Shown here: positions 1 through 14,083 of the stretch, in pieces
Layout of the letters: the number at the start of each line of letters is the position of its first letter
Numbering within the stretch: the first letter of the stretch is position 1
Source: Gymnorhina tibicen
Lineage: Eukaryota > Chordata > Aves > Passeriformes > Artamidae
Length of the DNA stretch: 64,000 bases
Direction: 5' to 3'
NCBI GenBank assembly: GCA_013399875.1
Contig: VXAZ01007996.1
Coordinates: 620,001-684,000, forward strand
Notes under the pieces: generated by a model
What the model saw: the letters and a program-made list of their open reading frames with translations, nothing else
The model's database searches: none
Told to the model about the DNA's origin: nothing
Program-made: the position numbers and the translations under genes

Positions 1-3000
1 GGTCCTAGCCTGCATCTCCTTGGTGGTCTGGGTAGTCCTTTGCTGAAAGGCATTGTCAGCATCAAAGCCATCGCAGAGAGTTTATCTTTCTGCTGTGATT
101 TCCTTGCATACATCAAGGTTTTAGGACATCCTCTTGCTCATTCATCTGGGACATCCCTTATTTCTCTGAAAGATCAGAAGGAATCTGGAATTAAATCAAA
201 CTGCTGAGTAAACTGGCATAACACATTTTGGAAAGTTGTAAGTTGCTATGTAACTTCCTCAGAATCTGTTATAAAAATATTCTATAGAACTTGTCATTAA
301 TTTCACTTATTATTTTTTAATACTCATGTGATTTAACATATTTGTCTTTTCTATGAAACTTTTTGGACTATAAGTTCTATTGAATTTTGCTTCCATAAAA
401 CCTTTTAACAATGATTCTATAGATTCATTTTCCTTTCTAGCTGAAACACACAACCTACACAAGAAAATATTTGAACAAGATATCTAAAATTATATACAAG
501 CCCTGTAAATAATAGATAATGTTGTAATATGAAGTACGCAAACATAAAATTACGCCACCTTCAACTCAATTTTACCTTCAGGAATAAGTATTTGTGGGAA
601 AACATCCAATTTTAACTTAGCTAACTTTCCATGTTACTAGCAAAGTACCATAGGAAAAAAACCACAGTATTCAAATTCATATTAGCAAATATTATTTGCT
701 AAAAAGAGAATAGTAACAACCTTCAGCCCAAAGTAGAGCTGAACATCAAAGTGTGAGTACATTCCTACAGTTGTTATCTGACGTCTGAGGCTTAGTGTTG
801 CTGACATCTGGAATATTTCTCGATGTGTTTCTATAATGTGTTTCCCTCCGCCTCTCTGTTATTGATCGTACATGCATTTGCCATGCAGTCAGATTTTCCT
901 AAATGTTTGGAGCCTCAGTTTTATTCTCTCTTCCTCTCTCACTGCAGCTATTTTACATTTGTTAAAATTTTCCTTAACAAACAGTGGAAAAGAGTCAAAA
1001 GTTCAAGAACAGACCAAAGACAACAACTACCAAGTGGAACTGCTGCACATGGAAAATATATCTGCCGTGGTTAATATGGATTTAAGGGAGATTAAGTCTG
1101 TGCTACTTCTCTCAGACCAAATCTCTAAGATAACAGTTGAGCAATACTGGCACAGGTTGACAGAGATGCTTCATGTCTGCCTACACAAGTGGGGTAGAGG
1201 ATAAACAAGCGTATTTCAGTCCAGTGGGGGTAGAAAAAGGAAGTGTTACTATTCAATGAACAATTCCTGTCTTTCTGTGTTGTTGGAATATTGACCTCTT
1301 TCACTGAGGAATCCTTTCATCGACTTCTGTGGATTTAGATTGTCTTGGGTTTCCTTTGAGGTCGATGTTATGAGAGACACCCATCTGCCACTGTTTATTT
1401 TTTATTAAGGGGATTGTATAGCAGTTTAGAAAATTTTAGCACTTTGGTACATCAGTGAAAATTTACATTGTATTCACCTGCTCCTTTAAATTAGTAGCAG
1501 CATTAGCCTCCATATCCTAATTATCTGTATCTTAGTATCCACAGTGAGTATACAAAAGAGTGCTTATAACACTTGGAGTAATACAGATTTCTATTTATAG
1601 TTTGGTTTATTCCTGTTAGGAAGTATTCTCTGTTCTAATGGCGAGTATAATTTACTTAATACATTGCAAGCATGCAAAGTAGCCACGTTTAATAAAAATT
1701 TGCCAGGTTTTAGTTTGTTTCGCTATGCTTAGTTTTAAATTTCTCTGAAAGTTTGGGGTAGATTTTGCTTACTCTGCTACTTAGGGCTTTTTTGCCATCC
1801 CATTGCTGAAATCTCATGGGCCAGATAATCTGCAGAAGCCCAGCAGCATAGCTACTGTGATAATAAACACATAGATTCCCTAGTCAGATTTTAAGTTACT
1901 GTGACACACTCTGCTCTTGAATAAATGTTTTTATTTAAAATGTGTAATTTGTACCGAAGTCTTTTATAACTGAATCATTGAATAATCGTAAGACAAGGCC
2001 CTGAACTAGCAATAGAAAGGTCAAGAGAATGTGGTCAATAATTATGTGATCATGTTGGGACTTGGGGCAGCAGGCTTTCTCTGTTGCCACGGTTTATCAG
2101 GGTTTTTTCTGCGATGGGCAGAATTGCAGCTGACACCGCCTGTGTGTTAGATCTCTGTCAGGAAGCCTGAGCAGAGAAATGCACTCTGATAATGAAACAT
2201 AGCACACAGGGAGTCAAACCAAATGAGTTCAGCTTGACCATTGTTGGGTTGGAAGTGGGGGCTGCAGCAACCTCAGGAACAGATCTGAATTGCAAAGAGT
2301 CCGATTGTTAAATGATTACAATTGTTTACTGCCGTAGGCCATAAAAATTAAAAAGATCCAAGTGTTTCTTTCAGACAGAGATGCAGAGACTAATTTTACA
2401 TGAATGCATACCCTAACAAGATTAGCTGGCTTATTCAGGCGTATGAATTGCACTTCTGTTCCTCGTGTTAAACAAGCTTGTATCATCAGAGCCACTTGGA
2501 GCTCATCAAGGTCTCAATCAGGCCTCTACTTTCACTCCATGTTTTCCTTTTGTTTCACTGTTCCAACCTTAGATCTCTGAGGTTTTCCCTGTTTTCATGC
2601 TGACCTTTGCTTTTAGTCCTCAGCTTGAATTCTTCATTTTCTATGCTCATTTTTCTTTATTTTTAATACATTATTCTCCTAATAACTCTGTGTGTAACAC
2701 AGAATGATGTCATAGTTTCGAAACACTGTGCCAATGAAGGAATGGAAATGATCCATTTTTAACAGCATTTTCTGTCTTGCAGCACATGCTACAGTCCTAC
2801 AACCTCAGCAGTGCCATTAGGGTAGCCAATGTTTCTGCAGCAATTATGCAAGCAACCAAGAATTCTTTTCCTGTCATGGAATTAAAGATTGATTTTATAT
2901 GTTGGCTGATCTGTTGATGGTGAAACATTAAAAATGACCATATTACTGTAAATATATGTTAAAAAAATCAATCCCTCTGAAATTTCTTTAGCTTCTAAGA

Positions 3001-6000
3001 TCAAACATAATGTGCTTCTTTATGTTTTTTGAAGCAGTCTTACTGAAAAAACCCACATTAAAAGCAGTAGTACCTTTGTCATTTTAGGTGAATTTAAAGT
3101 TCCGTAATATATTTTGGATCAATTTTTTTTACGGGGCCAAAAAGAATGTTGTTTGGAACAAATTTGATTTTCCTTTTTCCTTAATTTTAACTTTTTCAGT
3201 TTGTAACACACCTTTGAATTCAGGAGTAGTATATATTATGCATCATCTCACAGGCATTGGGAAGTTCTTGTTTTTTAATGTGTTTTGAAAACACCCGTTT
3301 ATTTAATAAATCAGTTTTAAAAAACCCCATGATCAGTAAGTATACGGGTAAATAGTATTTTTAACACTTTCCTTGTCACTTTGTATTCTTACTAATTTGC
3401 ACATACTTTTAGCAGCAGCAATAGCAGTCATGAATGTGGATTTTAGTTTCCAGAACCTAAAAAACGCTTCTCTGTAACATTTGCTTTACACAAGGCATGT
3501 AAATCACTTGTGTAAATCTGTGTATACGGATGTATGAGTACCCACATGTGCTTTTTTCTACTGTTACAAAATTTTCTGGGTGCTAAATAATTTCTCATTT
3601 CCTTTCCATATTCTTCTAGAAAAATTACAAATAATTTGCTTATATTACTTGAAATTTCATGGACTTCAGATATAAAGGAAAGAATAATAAAGCTTACCTC
3701 AATTTTTATATAAAAGTTCATAGGAGAAAGGGTTGCTATGTTACATGTTGATAACAGTTACTAATAATATTTATAATGCATAATATAATATTATTTTTGT
3801 ATTAGGTTCATTTGATTGCATTTAATTGCATTCCTTTAAATACAAGTTGAAATCTTGAATACCTTGCAAACTTCCTGTTCTTTTGCCCTGTTTTTATTAT
3901 TGTTGTTGACAGAGTTCCTCCTTTGTCACTTGGCCAGACTTCAAAAAATTGAAATCTAGATCTTGTGCCGTAAAAGAAATTTAAAGGAAGAAGCAAGCTG
4001 GCAAGGTAGTGCAGGAAAACATATGGGGGGAAACAAGTAAGGTAAAAAAATACACTTGTGTATTGGAAACAGCATTAAAAATAGTAATAAAAAGGGAGCA
4101 GAACAACACTGAGTCATGAAATCATTTGGGTTAGAAAACAGCTCTGTTAACCTGGCACTTCCAAGTCCACCACTGAACCACGTCACCCAACAGTCAGTGT
4201 AGATCCACCTCAGAAAAATCACTTGATTTTGAGATGAGGTGCTATCTCCATAAGAGGTAACAGGTGAGGTTAAGTTCACACCTTTGTGGATTGCTTTATG
4301 TTTGGGTTTTTTTAATCCATGAAATTGGCAAAGCATCACTGAGGTTTTTATGTATGAGGATCAGCATATCCAAGCAGTAAAACTTGTCTCTTATGAAGAG
4401 ACAGCTGGTAAGACAGACTATGAGTAGTTCCAAATCCCTGTTAGCCATAGCAGCACTTCACTCTCAGGCTCACAAAGCCACGTGCCAGCCCTGCTGATGT
4501 TTGCTTTGAACTCAGGTATTCCAAATTTAGTCTGTGTAAGAATCCTGTAGTACTGTTGCCTTCAGAAAGGGAAGGCTTTTTCTGCACAGGTGAATGGGGT
4601 TTCAGATATGGTTTCAGGGACAAACTGATTGCAAAAATCTGTTCCTATCTTGACTAGAATGAAGGTGCTGTTTGTCTTTCTGCTATGGGAGGAGGCTTGG
4701 GAATTGTGGAATAGGAGACAGTGCAAGCCAAATGTTGAGCATATGAAGGAAAATAAGTGCAAGGGCAGGTTTAAAACCCCACTTTTTTCAAGTGTCTCTA
4801 TATTACACTGATTGAGAGGCTACATACTGTTTGTCCTGTGTGAAAATATATGGGCACATAAGTGACTGAAGATAGAACCTCCAAGGGCTTGGAAGGCAGC
4901 CTGGATGGAGCACTAATAAGAGACACATCTTATTAGTTTTGGTATAGCTGACATGGGTCTACAGATTTGAGACTGATTTATTTTCTTTTCATGAAGTTGC
5001 ACTCTACTATAAACACATCTTACAGAACAATACACGTCTCTGAATCTTTTTTCCAGGCTTTAGCAAATGCCTTATTACAGCATTTTAAAGAAATTAAGCA
5101 TTTTGTTCTCTTATGTCACCCATTGTGACACATTTAGATAGCCATCTGAAAGCCAGATTTTCAACAAACAAATATGCTGAAAGGGTACAGAAATATGGAG
5201 ACATTTTATGAAAGAAGTATCATGAAGAGGGTCTGTTAAGGGGAGTGGTATCCAACTGTGTGGAAATAATTTCTGTTTAGTAGGACAATGGCATTTGCTA
5301 ATTAACTGCTGTAAATTCCCTTTATGTTTGGCTGTCTATTTATTTGCTTGGTAACATAAAGGCAACTGCATTCAAAGTTCTGAATAGCCAGCTGGCTGCT
5401 TTTCAAATGTACAGCCTTTGAAATTGATTTGAAACTCCTTTGTGCAGTAAAACAAATACAAAATTGTTGACGTACTGATGACACTGCACAAACTGCATTT
5501 TTGTGAAAGAGCAGAAACAATTATTTTTCCTTCCACAAAATGAATCACCAGGATGTAAACCTAAGCAGGATCTTTTCTGGCTGGAGTAGAAACCTTAGAT
5601 TAGCCAGTGTTTTTTCCAGGGGTGACATTTGTGATTCACATTTTTTGTGAGCTGATTCATCTTGTTTCTCATACATTCAATTATATCAACAATTTAGTGA
5701 TGGGTTTCTAATTCTTATAATTAATGTAGAACACAGTTGTCTTGAAGTGTATTGCTTATATTGAGAGATGCTTGAGTGGATGAAGAACTGTCTCAGTTTT
5801 GGAAGCTGGAGTGTGTGCACTCTCAGGGGGCTCAGGTGAAGAAGTGCATTGATGTGATTAAGCACTGTGCTCTCTGGCCAGCTAAGGCCACATTTTCTTA
5901 CTGTTACATGTAGAAAAGAGTCCGTCACCATGAGTTAGTCAGCAGTTCATTAAACGGTTGGACTTTTTATTATTATTCTTCTGTCCTGAGGTTATGTCAT

Positions 6001-9000
6001 TAGCTACGACCTATCATTTTTCTAGTCCTGACACTCCAAGTTGTTAGTAAGTTAGAAAATGGGAGTGAAACCCTCCTTTGTGCAGAATGTTGTTACAGCC
6101 TTTTCTGTGTCTTTTTCCTCCTCAAATCCTTTGCAAGGTGTTTTTGCTATGCTAAATTAGATGAGTTAACCCAAGTCTTCAAACCACAGAGTTGCTGCCT
6201 TGTGATGTTCATTAAGGAGAGCTACCAAAATATTTACCTAAATACCAGCCAGCTATTCCAGCTCACCTGTTTTCCATACTGCTGACCTATAGTATTGTGA
6301 AAATCTTGGCCATTAACTTCAAAGCTAACTGAGGCACGTCTGTATTACTAGGATGAGCTGTACCCTTGATTATTTCAAACTATTCTGTAGTGGTTACATA
6401 GGTGGTGTACACATCTTCATTTCTAATCTGTGTCTTAAGACATCTTGACACTGTGAGGACACTTCCAGCTCTCCATCCCAGCACAGAGTCTGTTTCTTTT
6501 TTTTTGAAGGACAAGACAGCAGGAGACTAATTTGATGTTGACCTCATTCTTAGAGTTACAAAATGTATTCCTTCTTACCCTGCTCAGATTTGGCATTGAG
6601 ATAATGCAGACGATGATGTTTTACTTAAACTGAAGCCTGTAAAGCTTCTGAACATGCAGCAATATTTTACATGAAATGTGAGGCATCATTTTTAAGGTAC
6701 CTCCAGCTGACATGTATTACAACAACCATACTGCATAATGCAAATGGTGATAGAGCAAATTCCCTCAAAGGTACAGTATCTTAGGCAGTCAAACAGATCT
6801 TGGCTCTCTTACAATCATTGGACTCTCAGGGATATCACTGCTGAACTTGCTTCAGCACTAATGCTTTGTGGCATGTGAAGGACAGGGATAATCTTTCTCA
6901 GTTACTCTGGTCCACGCACAGCCTTTATTAAAACTTAAGCATGCAAATAAAGATATGGATATACTTTGAACTGGGAACAGAGAAGAGGAGGAGAAGCTGT
7001 TTTAGCTCTTTCTGTGTTCTCCTTCAGCTGATTGAAATGAGTTAAGAGAGCCTTGTAGTCCTATACAGTTTCCCAGCTGTCACTCAGGTGGGGAAAGGAG
7101 GAAGGATTCACTAAGTCTAAATTTCCCTCCAGTTGCCTGCAGTCAGGAGGAGACAGTGGAAAAGGGACCTTCTGAGAGATTGAATCCTGCAGTGCTGTAT
7201 GACTTCTTTTCTCTCACCTCATGTAATTATGTACATTCCTGTCACCTACATCCTAGGGGAAGATATATAGAGCTGAGGAGGCTGGAAGTATTATTTATGT
7301 TAACTATCACTCATAAAAACAATGGCTAACTTGACCTCACTGGACTAGGCCTGATTGTCTCTTATCATGTATAAACACGTAATTGAGAAACAGTTTTTCA
7401 TTCTGAGTATGGTTAAGGTCAACTTGGAAAGGAAGAAAGAAAGGTTGGAAGAGAGAAAGTAGAAGTTTGTTTAGCACAAGCCTCCTGCTATTTATTTACA
7501 TACCATATGCTTCCTAATGCACATTTGCACTGGGTGATTTTATTTGGATAGACAACTGAAACATCAAAAAAGTAACAACAGTTTTTGCACAGTGAGAGGC
7601 TTCTATTACAGCAGCTTGCCATCCACGGCGAAGTTCACTTCTCAGCTGAGCAGTTTTGAATGCAATACAAAGAGAGAAAGCTGGCACTTAGTTTCATTGT
7701 CACAATATTGAAAATCACCACAATTCATAACTATGTTCATTTCCCTTCCTTTAAAACAGTTCCACAGCTTCCAATATCACATTTTAGCTTAGTGTCCTGA
7801 AAAATACGTTTATGCAAATACTCTGTCTGCTGACTGTCAGTAATTGTTTCTGGATCCGGCTGCCTACTGCGACTGCATTACTTAGGTACAATGTCCAAAA
7901 GTTCACCCTTTCTACCTAGAGGTAGTAACTTACTCCCCATAGAGGCAGGAAGCTCAGATTTGTGAGAGAAAAGTCCACAGAGCTGAACATTCATTCATTC
8001 TGTTCCCTAAGCAGCCCCCTAGTCAGGGGACGTGTCACCCAAACCTGGCTGCAGTACGTGCTGTTTGTCTGGCTGAAGTGGCAGGGGTACAGGAGGGAGG
8101 AGAAGGGATTATCCAGGGAGTTATTAGAGATACAGAGTGAAGCTCAGGGTTATGTGAGGGGCCTTAAAGGGTGAGTGCATAGAGATTTTAGAAGACCCGT
8201 GGATTTGAGGAAGGCTTATGAGTGATGAAGCTGTAGAGTTAGGGAAGAATTGAGAAAAAAATCTACTAGCTTATTTTTCCTCTCTCCTGCTTCCACTTCT
8301 CTTTCTCTGTGAGCTGCAAGCAAGAGATGTTTCTGTACCTGTGCCTAAGAATGGTGGGACTTGATGATATGGGAATAAAGGGATTTGAACCCCAAACCTT
8401 TGTCTTGCACCCAAAAGCATTTGGATTTATATTGTACCTATAGAAATGGATAGTTTCATAGTTTCCAAATATGCTTTCTATTTCCTTGAAAACACTTGAA
8501 AGCAATGTTCACTTAAGCATAACAATGTGTTTGTTAAGAAGGAAGTATTTAAAAAGAACTATAGGTTAGTTGTTTTGGGGATTTTTGTGTGAGAAAGGAC
8601 AAGCTAGAGGGATGCACTGAAGTGACAGGGAAAGAAGCAAAGAGTTATACAGTAAAATAATTAAACCATAAACTGATTTTACTCCGTTCTAAGTGGATCC
8701 ATGATTAATTTCATTTTCCTGAAGTGGGACTCAGGTCTTCAAAAGATGGCAAAGCAGAGCTTTGACACCCATTAAACCTACATAAAGAAATACTGCTTTG
8801 CAAATGTTCGCCACTCCAGTTTTCAGTGCTGCTTGTCAGCTGAAAATTAGCAACATGCACAAAGGCAGTTGCTAACTCAGCATCTCTGGGGCTTCCTAAA
8901 TGCACATTCAAGTGAAGAACCTGGGGTTTTTTTCCCTTTTCCATATAAATTCATGTGTTTTTCCTTGCATCATATAGGAAGACTCTGACTGGTACAAAAG

Positions 9001-9172
9001 AGAACTCTCTGTACTGTTATCTAAGTGCCTTAAGTACAATTTCATAAATGAGGAATGTTTGTTCTGAGTGGCTAAGTGAATAAAACTTGGAACTGCTGTG
9101 CTGGAAATTGAGTTTGTAATGCGAGCATTGCCAGAAGTGAACAATGTGCAATCCAAACTTTCTGCTTTGTAG
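1..9172. other. Non-coding unique sequence, no supported gene
   Basis: This is AT-rich, CpG-poor single-copy-looking DNA. The longest open frames (872-1204 plus, 3956-4339 minus) have no recognisable domain, no codon pattern and no convincing splice sites, so I treat them as chance. I saw no CR1, LTR or simple-repeat block of note. Position 6490-6510 holds only a short T run. The stretch is consistent with intron or intergenic DNA. Confidence 0.7.
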
Positions 9173-9345
9173 GGCAAGAGAAATGAGATCTCTTCAACGT
9201 GAAGGGCTCGATGTGGACAGAGCGATCAATACCAGTCAGTGGCAACGCTGAGAGGAGAACTCCTCTCCTCCCACCGGAGGACTCCGTCTTCCAAGCCACA
9301 GGGATGACAGTAATAGCTGCTGTTACTGTTTCCAGAGATGATGTT
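9173..9345 (+). other. CpG-enriched block behind a good splice acceptor; possible exon
   Basis: A pyrimidine-rich tract ends in TTTGTAG at 9166-9172, a good acceptor. Behind it a frame (first full codon 9174) runs 25 codons to a TGA at 9249-9251 and reads AREMRSLQREGLDVDRA at its start. About six CpG dinucleotides fall in some 130 bases, well above the surroundings. A second plus frame is open from about 9187 to 9429, and a minus frame is also open, so the coding strand is undecided. An AATAAA at 9544-9549 could end a terminal exon. The product is not recognised. The block could equally be a conserved non-coding element. Confidence 0.2.
9250..9267. repeat. Short perfect inverted repeat
   Basis: Eight bases (GAGAGGAG) are followed after AA by their exact reverse complement (CTCCTCTC). 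The spacer is too short for a stable RNA loop without opening the stem, so this is probably a composition effect of the purine/pyrimidine-rich block it lies in. Confidence 0.5.
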
Positions 9346-9534
9346 GTGTCTCTGATGAAAAACTATTTAGCAGGAGCTTGGAGCATTTTCAGGCTTCAAT
9401 TCAACAAAATATTGACAAATATATTTTAGGCTCATCATTCTGCAACATAGCACAACAGAGCAGTCCTTGTGTCCCACTGGAATGTATGTTCAGAAGAGCA
9501 GCCACTCTACCACCTTAGGGAGAAACAAATTCTA

Positions 9535-9665
9535 TCTGATTAAAATAAACACTCTTTGCAATAACAATGATAATTAAGGCTACATTAATTAGCTGGTTAC
9601 ATAAGTTGAATTCTATAAACTTCATTAATGTGCATGCTTGCATTATGTGACTGAAAAGATCAGAA
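9535..9665. promoter_or_regulatory. Candidate conserved non-coding element (homeodomain/SOX-like sites)
   Basis: The block contains two TAATTA homeodomain cores (9571-9576 and 9586-9591), an ACAATG SOX-like site just upstream, and CATTAATG further on. It has little low-complexity sequence. Such site clustering is common in vertebrate developmental enhancers but also arises by chance in AT-rich DNA. The call is an inference from motif density only. Confidence 0.2.
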
Positions 9666-12600
9666 TGTTTCATAAATATTTCTTATTCAGACACATTAAA
9701 AATATTACTCTGTCCATCATGATAAAGAGGTTTATAGTATTTGAGTCAAATTACCTATTGTATAACAATGCTTGCTTTGATTTTGCAGGAAGTTAGAAGG
9801 CTTTTGAGAAATTTACATCTATGGGGTAAAATCCCAGAAATGGTTTCTATATTGTGCCAATGGTGGTGATAAAATTAAGGGATTTTTAAGTATTTCTTTG
9901 GTAAGAGTAACATTTTTTTTTTTTGTTTTAGCAAGAACTAGAAATGCTGATTTATTCCACTTTCCCATGCTGTGCATTCGTACTGTGGACAGCTCAGTTT
10001 TTCCAAAAGACCGGTCTCAGGTGGCTCGGGACACCTGCACACCCACTGGGATTGTAGGTGCACACAGGAAACAGAATTTCTGGTGTGGTTTCCTCCAAAG
10101 ATAATTTAGTGCACCCAAACTTTTCTGTAGCCAAAGACAGAATGAGGGGACTACAGGGGATGAACCTCAAAACCAGGCTACCGTGTTTGAGCAAAATGCA
10201 AATGGAACTTTATGGCTCCCCCTCTTTCTGCTTTGCCAACTCCTTTCTGCTCAGCTCCTGTAGAAATTTCTGCGAAACTTCCATCCAAAGTATTTATTCA
10301 CAATTACACCTACAGTGAAAAGTCTTTGGTTTGATATCTGTGCCTCTTTTGATCTAGAAATTATTTATGAGATAAACTTCATTTCTGTTTTGTGGTTTTC
10401 ACCACTGCTGTAACATTTAATTAAATTGCAATAAGAAAGATCAATACATACCAAGTTCTTTGTAGCAAAAACGTTGTTTCTTTTGTATTCTACAGTGTCA
10501 ATTTTCATATTAAAAATCATTTTACTGTGAAAAAAATTGTTATAGATAGGTGCCAACAAAATTCTTTTTAATCTTTCCTTTTAGATAAAAGCACAAAAAG
10601 AGATCTTTATTTAAAATCTGTTTTATAGGAGGTTTGAGCATATGCCTAATAAAATTCTTCCTGGATTGCTATCCTACATGCTTAGCTTCAGATTGCAAAG
10701 ACTGTGTCCTGAGGTTATAAACCCTCTGAAACAGGGAAATAAAAGGGTATCTAACAGACCATTAAGTATAGGGGTAGTATCAAGCATAGCTTTAATGTCA
10801 TAGAGATCTCGCCTTTCAGAAAGTTTCAGTGCACAGTGATATGAATATTAAGTGTGGTAGCCAAGTGTTTGTAGCAGATATATGGTCAGACTTGAACAAA
10901 AGAAAAGTCTTTTTGTTTTTTTTTTTTCACCCCTACTTGGACTGAGATACAACCCCAAAGTGCAAGAAATACACCTTGAAAATTATTCAATGTAAAAGCT
11001 AAAAATTGAAATTAAGAAATTCTCAGAAAGCTACTGTTAAGTATTTAAACTAAGATGTTGAATTTTTGAGAAATCTCAGAAGAAAAACATTTTTTTTTTG
11101 CCATTAAAGAGAGCTAAATTCATTTAGGATCCATAAACCTCTCTGAAGACCTCTTGAGTGGAAGAAGCGCTCAGAAATGAAAACAAAAACCACACAATAC
11201 TAACTGCAGCTTTCCAGTGAACCTCAGGTCACCTGTCATCTCTGTCAAACTCCATTTTCCACTGCACTGAAGTGAATAAAACAAGTGGTCACCATAAAAA
11301 TGCCTTTAATATGGCAGTTTCAGGTGTCATTAACCTCTGTTCCATCTGCTTAAGGAGAATGTGGCCATCTAATTGCCAAGAATGTTGTTACACACCAAGC
11401 AGCCAAGCAGGTAGATTTATCATATAGAGTCTGAAAAAAAACAGCTCTCTTGATGTTTTACTGCTGTTTGTTGAATTTGTATGAATTCACTCAACAAGTG
11501 GATTTTATGTTCCTCATTTAGTGTTTACTTCATATAGAGAAGGTGATAAGCAATGAAAATCAGAGGATTTAACAGTGGTATATAGTTCATTGTCTATTGT
11601 TGATTCAGGGATTAACTTTTCTTTAGGAACTTTTAAACCATAAGACTGAAATCCCTTTAAGCACTAGTAGGAATCATGGTTTTTTTACAGATGAAGACAG
11701 AGATATGGCAGTGATAAATTATAGATGAAATAATGTAAACAGTAAATTTGAGTAAAGATCTGAGTGTTATCTACTTGTCTTCCTGTCTCTGTACACACAT
11801 TTTTACCTCCTATCCTCCTCCACTCTTCTACTGTTCTACTCTTCACTTCTTTCCAATTTAAACGACCCCTGTTTGTTCAACCTGTTGGATCCTGACCACT
11901 TTTGAAAAGCCTGTGTTAGGAATTTTAAGTTTAGCATAAAGAACTTAAAGAAAAGGAAAGATCTTGGAAAAGATTCAGGGCTGCCTTTGTCAGCTACCTC
12001 TAATGTACACTTGAATTATTTGTCTCTCTGTTACTTTATTACTAATTCTCTCCCAACTCAATTTGCTAAGGAATAAGGAAGGTTTAGTGAAAAATGGGAA
12101 AAGGAAGGAAAAACCCATGAAATTCTATGGATGTGCGGGGAACTTGAGACGAAGAATTCCTAATAAATATCTCTTTAGACATTGCTTTTGCTGAAGACAT
12201 TAAATGAAGCATCCCATTTCTTTTCCCTGCCTCCAGATCAGAATTTTAAATAGCTATAAGTAAAAATACCTCATGCCCCAAATAGTAAGAAATGTGCTGT
12301 CAACATATTCTGGTCTGCTGGCTGGAAATGTTCATAAGTTGGTAAAACTGAACTGATTTTCTTCAAAAGTGAGATGGTTTGACATTCTTGGCAAGGTCAG
12401 TAAGTCAGATTGGAGTTTCAAGTGTTTAGCTTCAGCTTCTCTGAGTGCAGAGCCAAAGAGCAGAATTGGAACTTTCAGGAAATGAATCTCCTTTTAAATA
12501 CCTAATAATCAAAGGAACAACCTAAGCAGTTGAATTATTTTTCTTTTTTTTTTTTCCCCACGTATTTCCCAGGTATCCCAGAAGAATTTTTTTTGAGAAA

Positions 12601-14083
12601 GTTCTGAGCAAAATAAACTGCATGAAGCATCAAATAATAATGTTTTGGCAGAATTTTTAGTATAATATAAATTACGGGAAAACATTTTAGGTAAGATGGA
12701 AAAGAAATATTTGTGGTCATAGACTTACTCCCTGAGATTAAAATTTTTTATCAGAATATTTAAAGGCAATAAATTTAATAATTTAATAGAATCAACTGAT
12801 ACTATTAAACCAGACTGTTTTCTGATTCTGCAAAAATCAGCTACAGCAGAGACATACCCATAATTGCTATAACTTCTGAATAATTTGTTTGTAACTATCT
12901 TCATACAAACAAAAATGTATTTAGAAAAAAATAATTAAAAAGCATAAATAGAAGCCTTTTGAGTGCTCATTTCTCACTTTGTAATGATTAAAAATTTGGG
13001 TTGTTCCAGCGTGCTGGTTTATTGCATAGCTGCATTAGTTTCCTGAATTGAACTGTGGTTTAGTAATCATTTCTAGAAATATTCTTATTCATGAAGAAAA
13101 ATCTCTATATTTCATCATGCAAATAAAGCAGCAGCTTTTAAGAGAACATCGAGTTCAACAGATGTGTATAGCACACACCTGGTTGGCTGTGAGAAAATTT
13201 GTAATGCCTGAGATTTGACAGTTATTTTGGAAAATATCAAAGTATTTCTTTGGGTACCATGGCTAAACTGTCCTTCCGTTGAACTACAGAAGAGTAAATG
13301 TCTGTAAATCTCAGAGCATTTATATTTGAACAAAGTGATTGAACTTACAGCACTCTATGCTTTGAATTAAATGCACACTCATCAAAATAATTAAAGAGGA
13401 ATTGTAAGCAGAAGTGAGCACTGGTGGGAAGATGCAGTTCTCCTTTGTGTACTTGTCATCTATGTGAGATGCAGTACTTGAATGTAATTTTCTCATTTTG
13501 AAATGAATATTTAATTAAATTACTTTAGAAATACTTATGGTTAATGAGAAAACTCAATTTGCCAAAAGTGTACTCTTGGAATACTTTTGTGACATTCCAA
13601 GCTTGAATCCTCATAGGCAAGTATTATGCAAACATGATTGCTTTGGCAAGTGACCTTTACCATGAGTTGTTTTGTAATTGAGCAAGGGTATTGAATTTTT
13701 GAGATTTTTAGGGGTTTGTTGGTTTTTTTAGCAGTGGTTTCTATGACGATGTTACACATAAGACACGAAGACTAATTGCTGACAGTAAAAGCATCTGCAA
13801 TTGTAACTGGTGCTTTTCTGCATTTTAAAATGTCAGGAAATGAAACATCTAAAAAATTTTTAAAAATTTATTCGTTAGCATTTCCTGAAATATGTTTGCC
13901 ATGGATGGCAGCTCATCTTTTCCAGTAAATGTGAGAACTGTGATTGTGTCCAGCTTTTCTCTTCCAGCTGTCACTAGCAGAGTGTCATAATATTTAGAGA
14001 TACACTCTATACCTGTCAGGGTTTGTTACAGTTCAGTGATGCATGATGAAGTGTGAGGGACACAGTCTTCCTACACTACTCAC
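9666..14083. other. Non-coding sequence, no supported gene
   Basis: AT-rich unique DNA with short A and T runs (for example 10916-10927, 11091-11099 and 12541-12556). Open frames are short and frequently overlap on both strands. The part at 11190-11420 is less AT-rich and more enhancer-like and is listed separately. I see no gene. Confidence 0.65.
11190..11420. promoter_or_regulatory. Candidate conserved non-coding element
   Basis: This block is balanced in composition and free of homopolymers. It holds several plausible factor sites: AGGTCACCTG, two CTGTCA-type TALE sites, GTGGTCACC and CAGGTGTCATTAA. No frame stays open through it, which argues against an exon. The identification as regulatory DNA is inference; cross-species conservation would decide it. 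Confidence 0.18.

Noticed and set aside
3956..4339. 127-codon minus-strand frame with a hydrophobic C-terminal part
   Set aside because: The hydrophobic stretch comes from A-rich plus-strand DNA; no signal or domain, and no local GC or CpG shift.
8376..8396. GGGATTTGAACCCC, whose reverse complement matches the tRNA T-loop (B box)
   Set aside because: No matching A box, anticodon arm or acceptor stem is found upstream on the minus strand, so there is no tRNA gene or clear tRNA-derived SINE.
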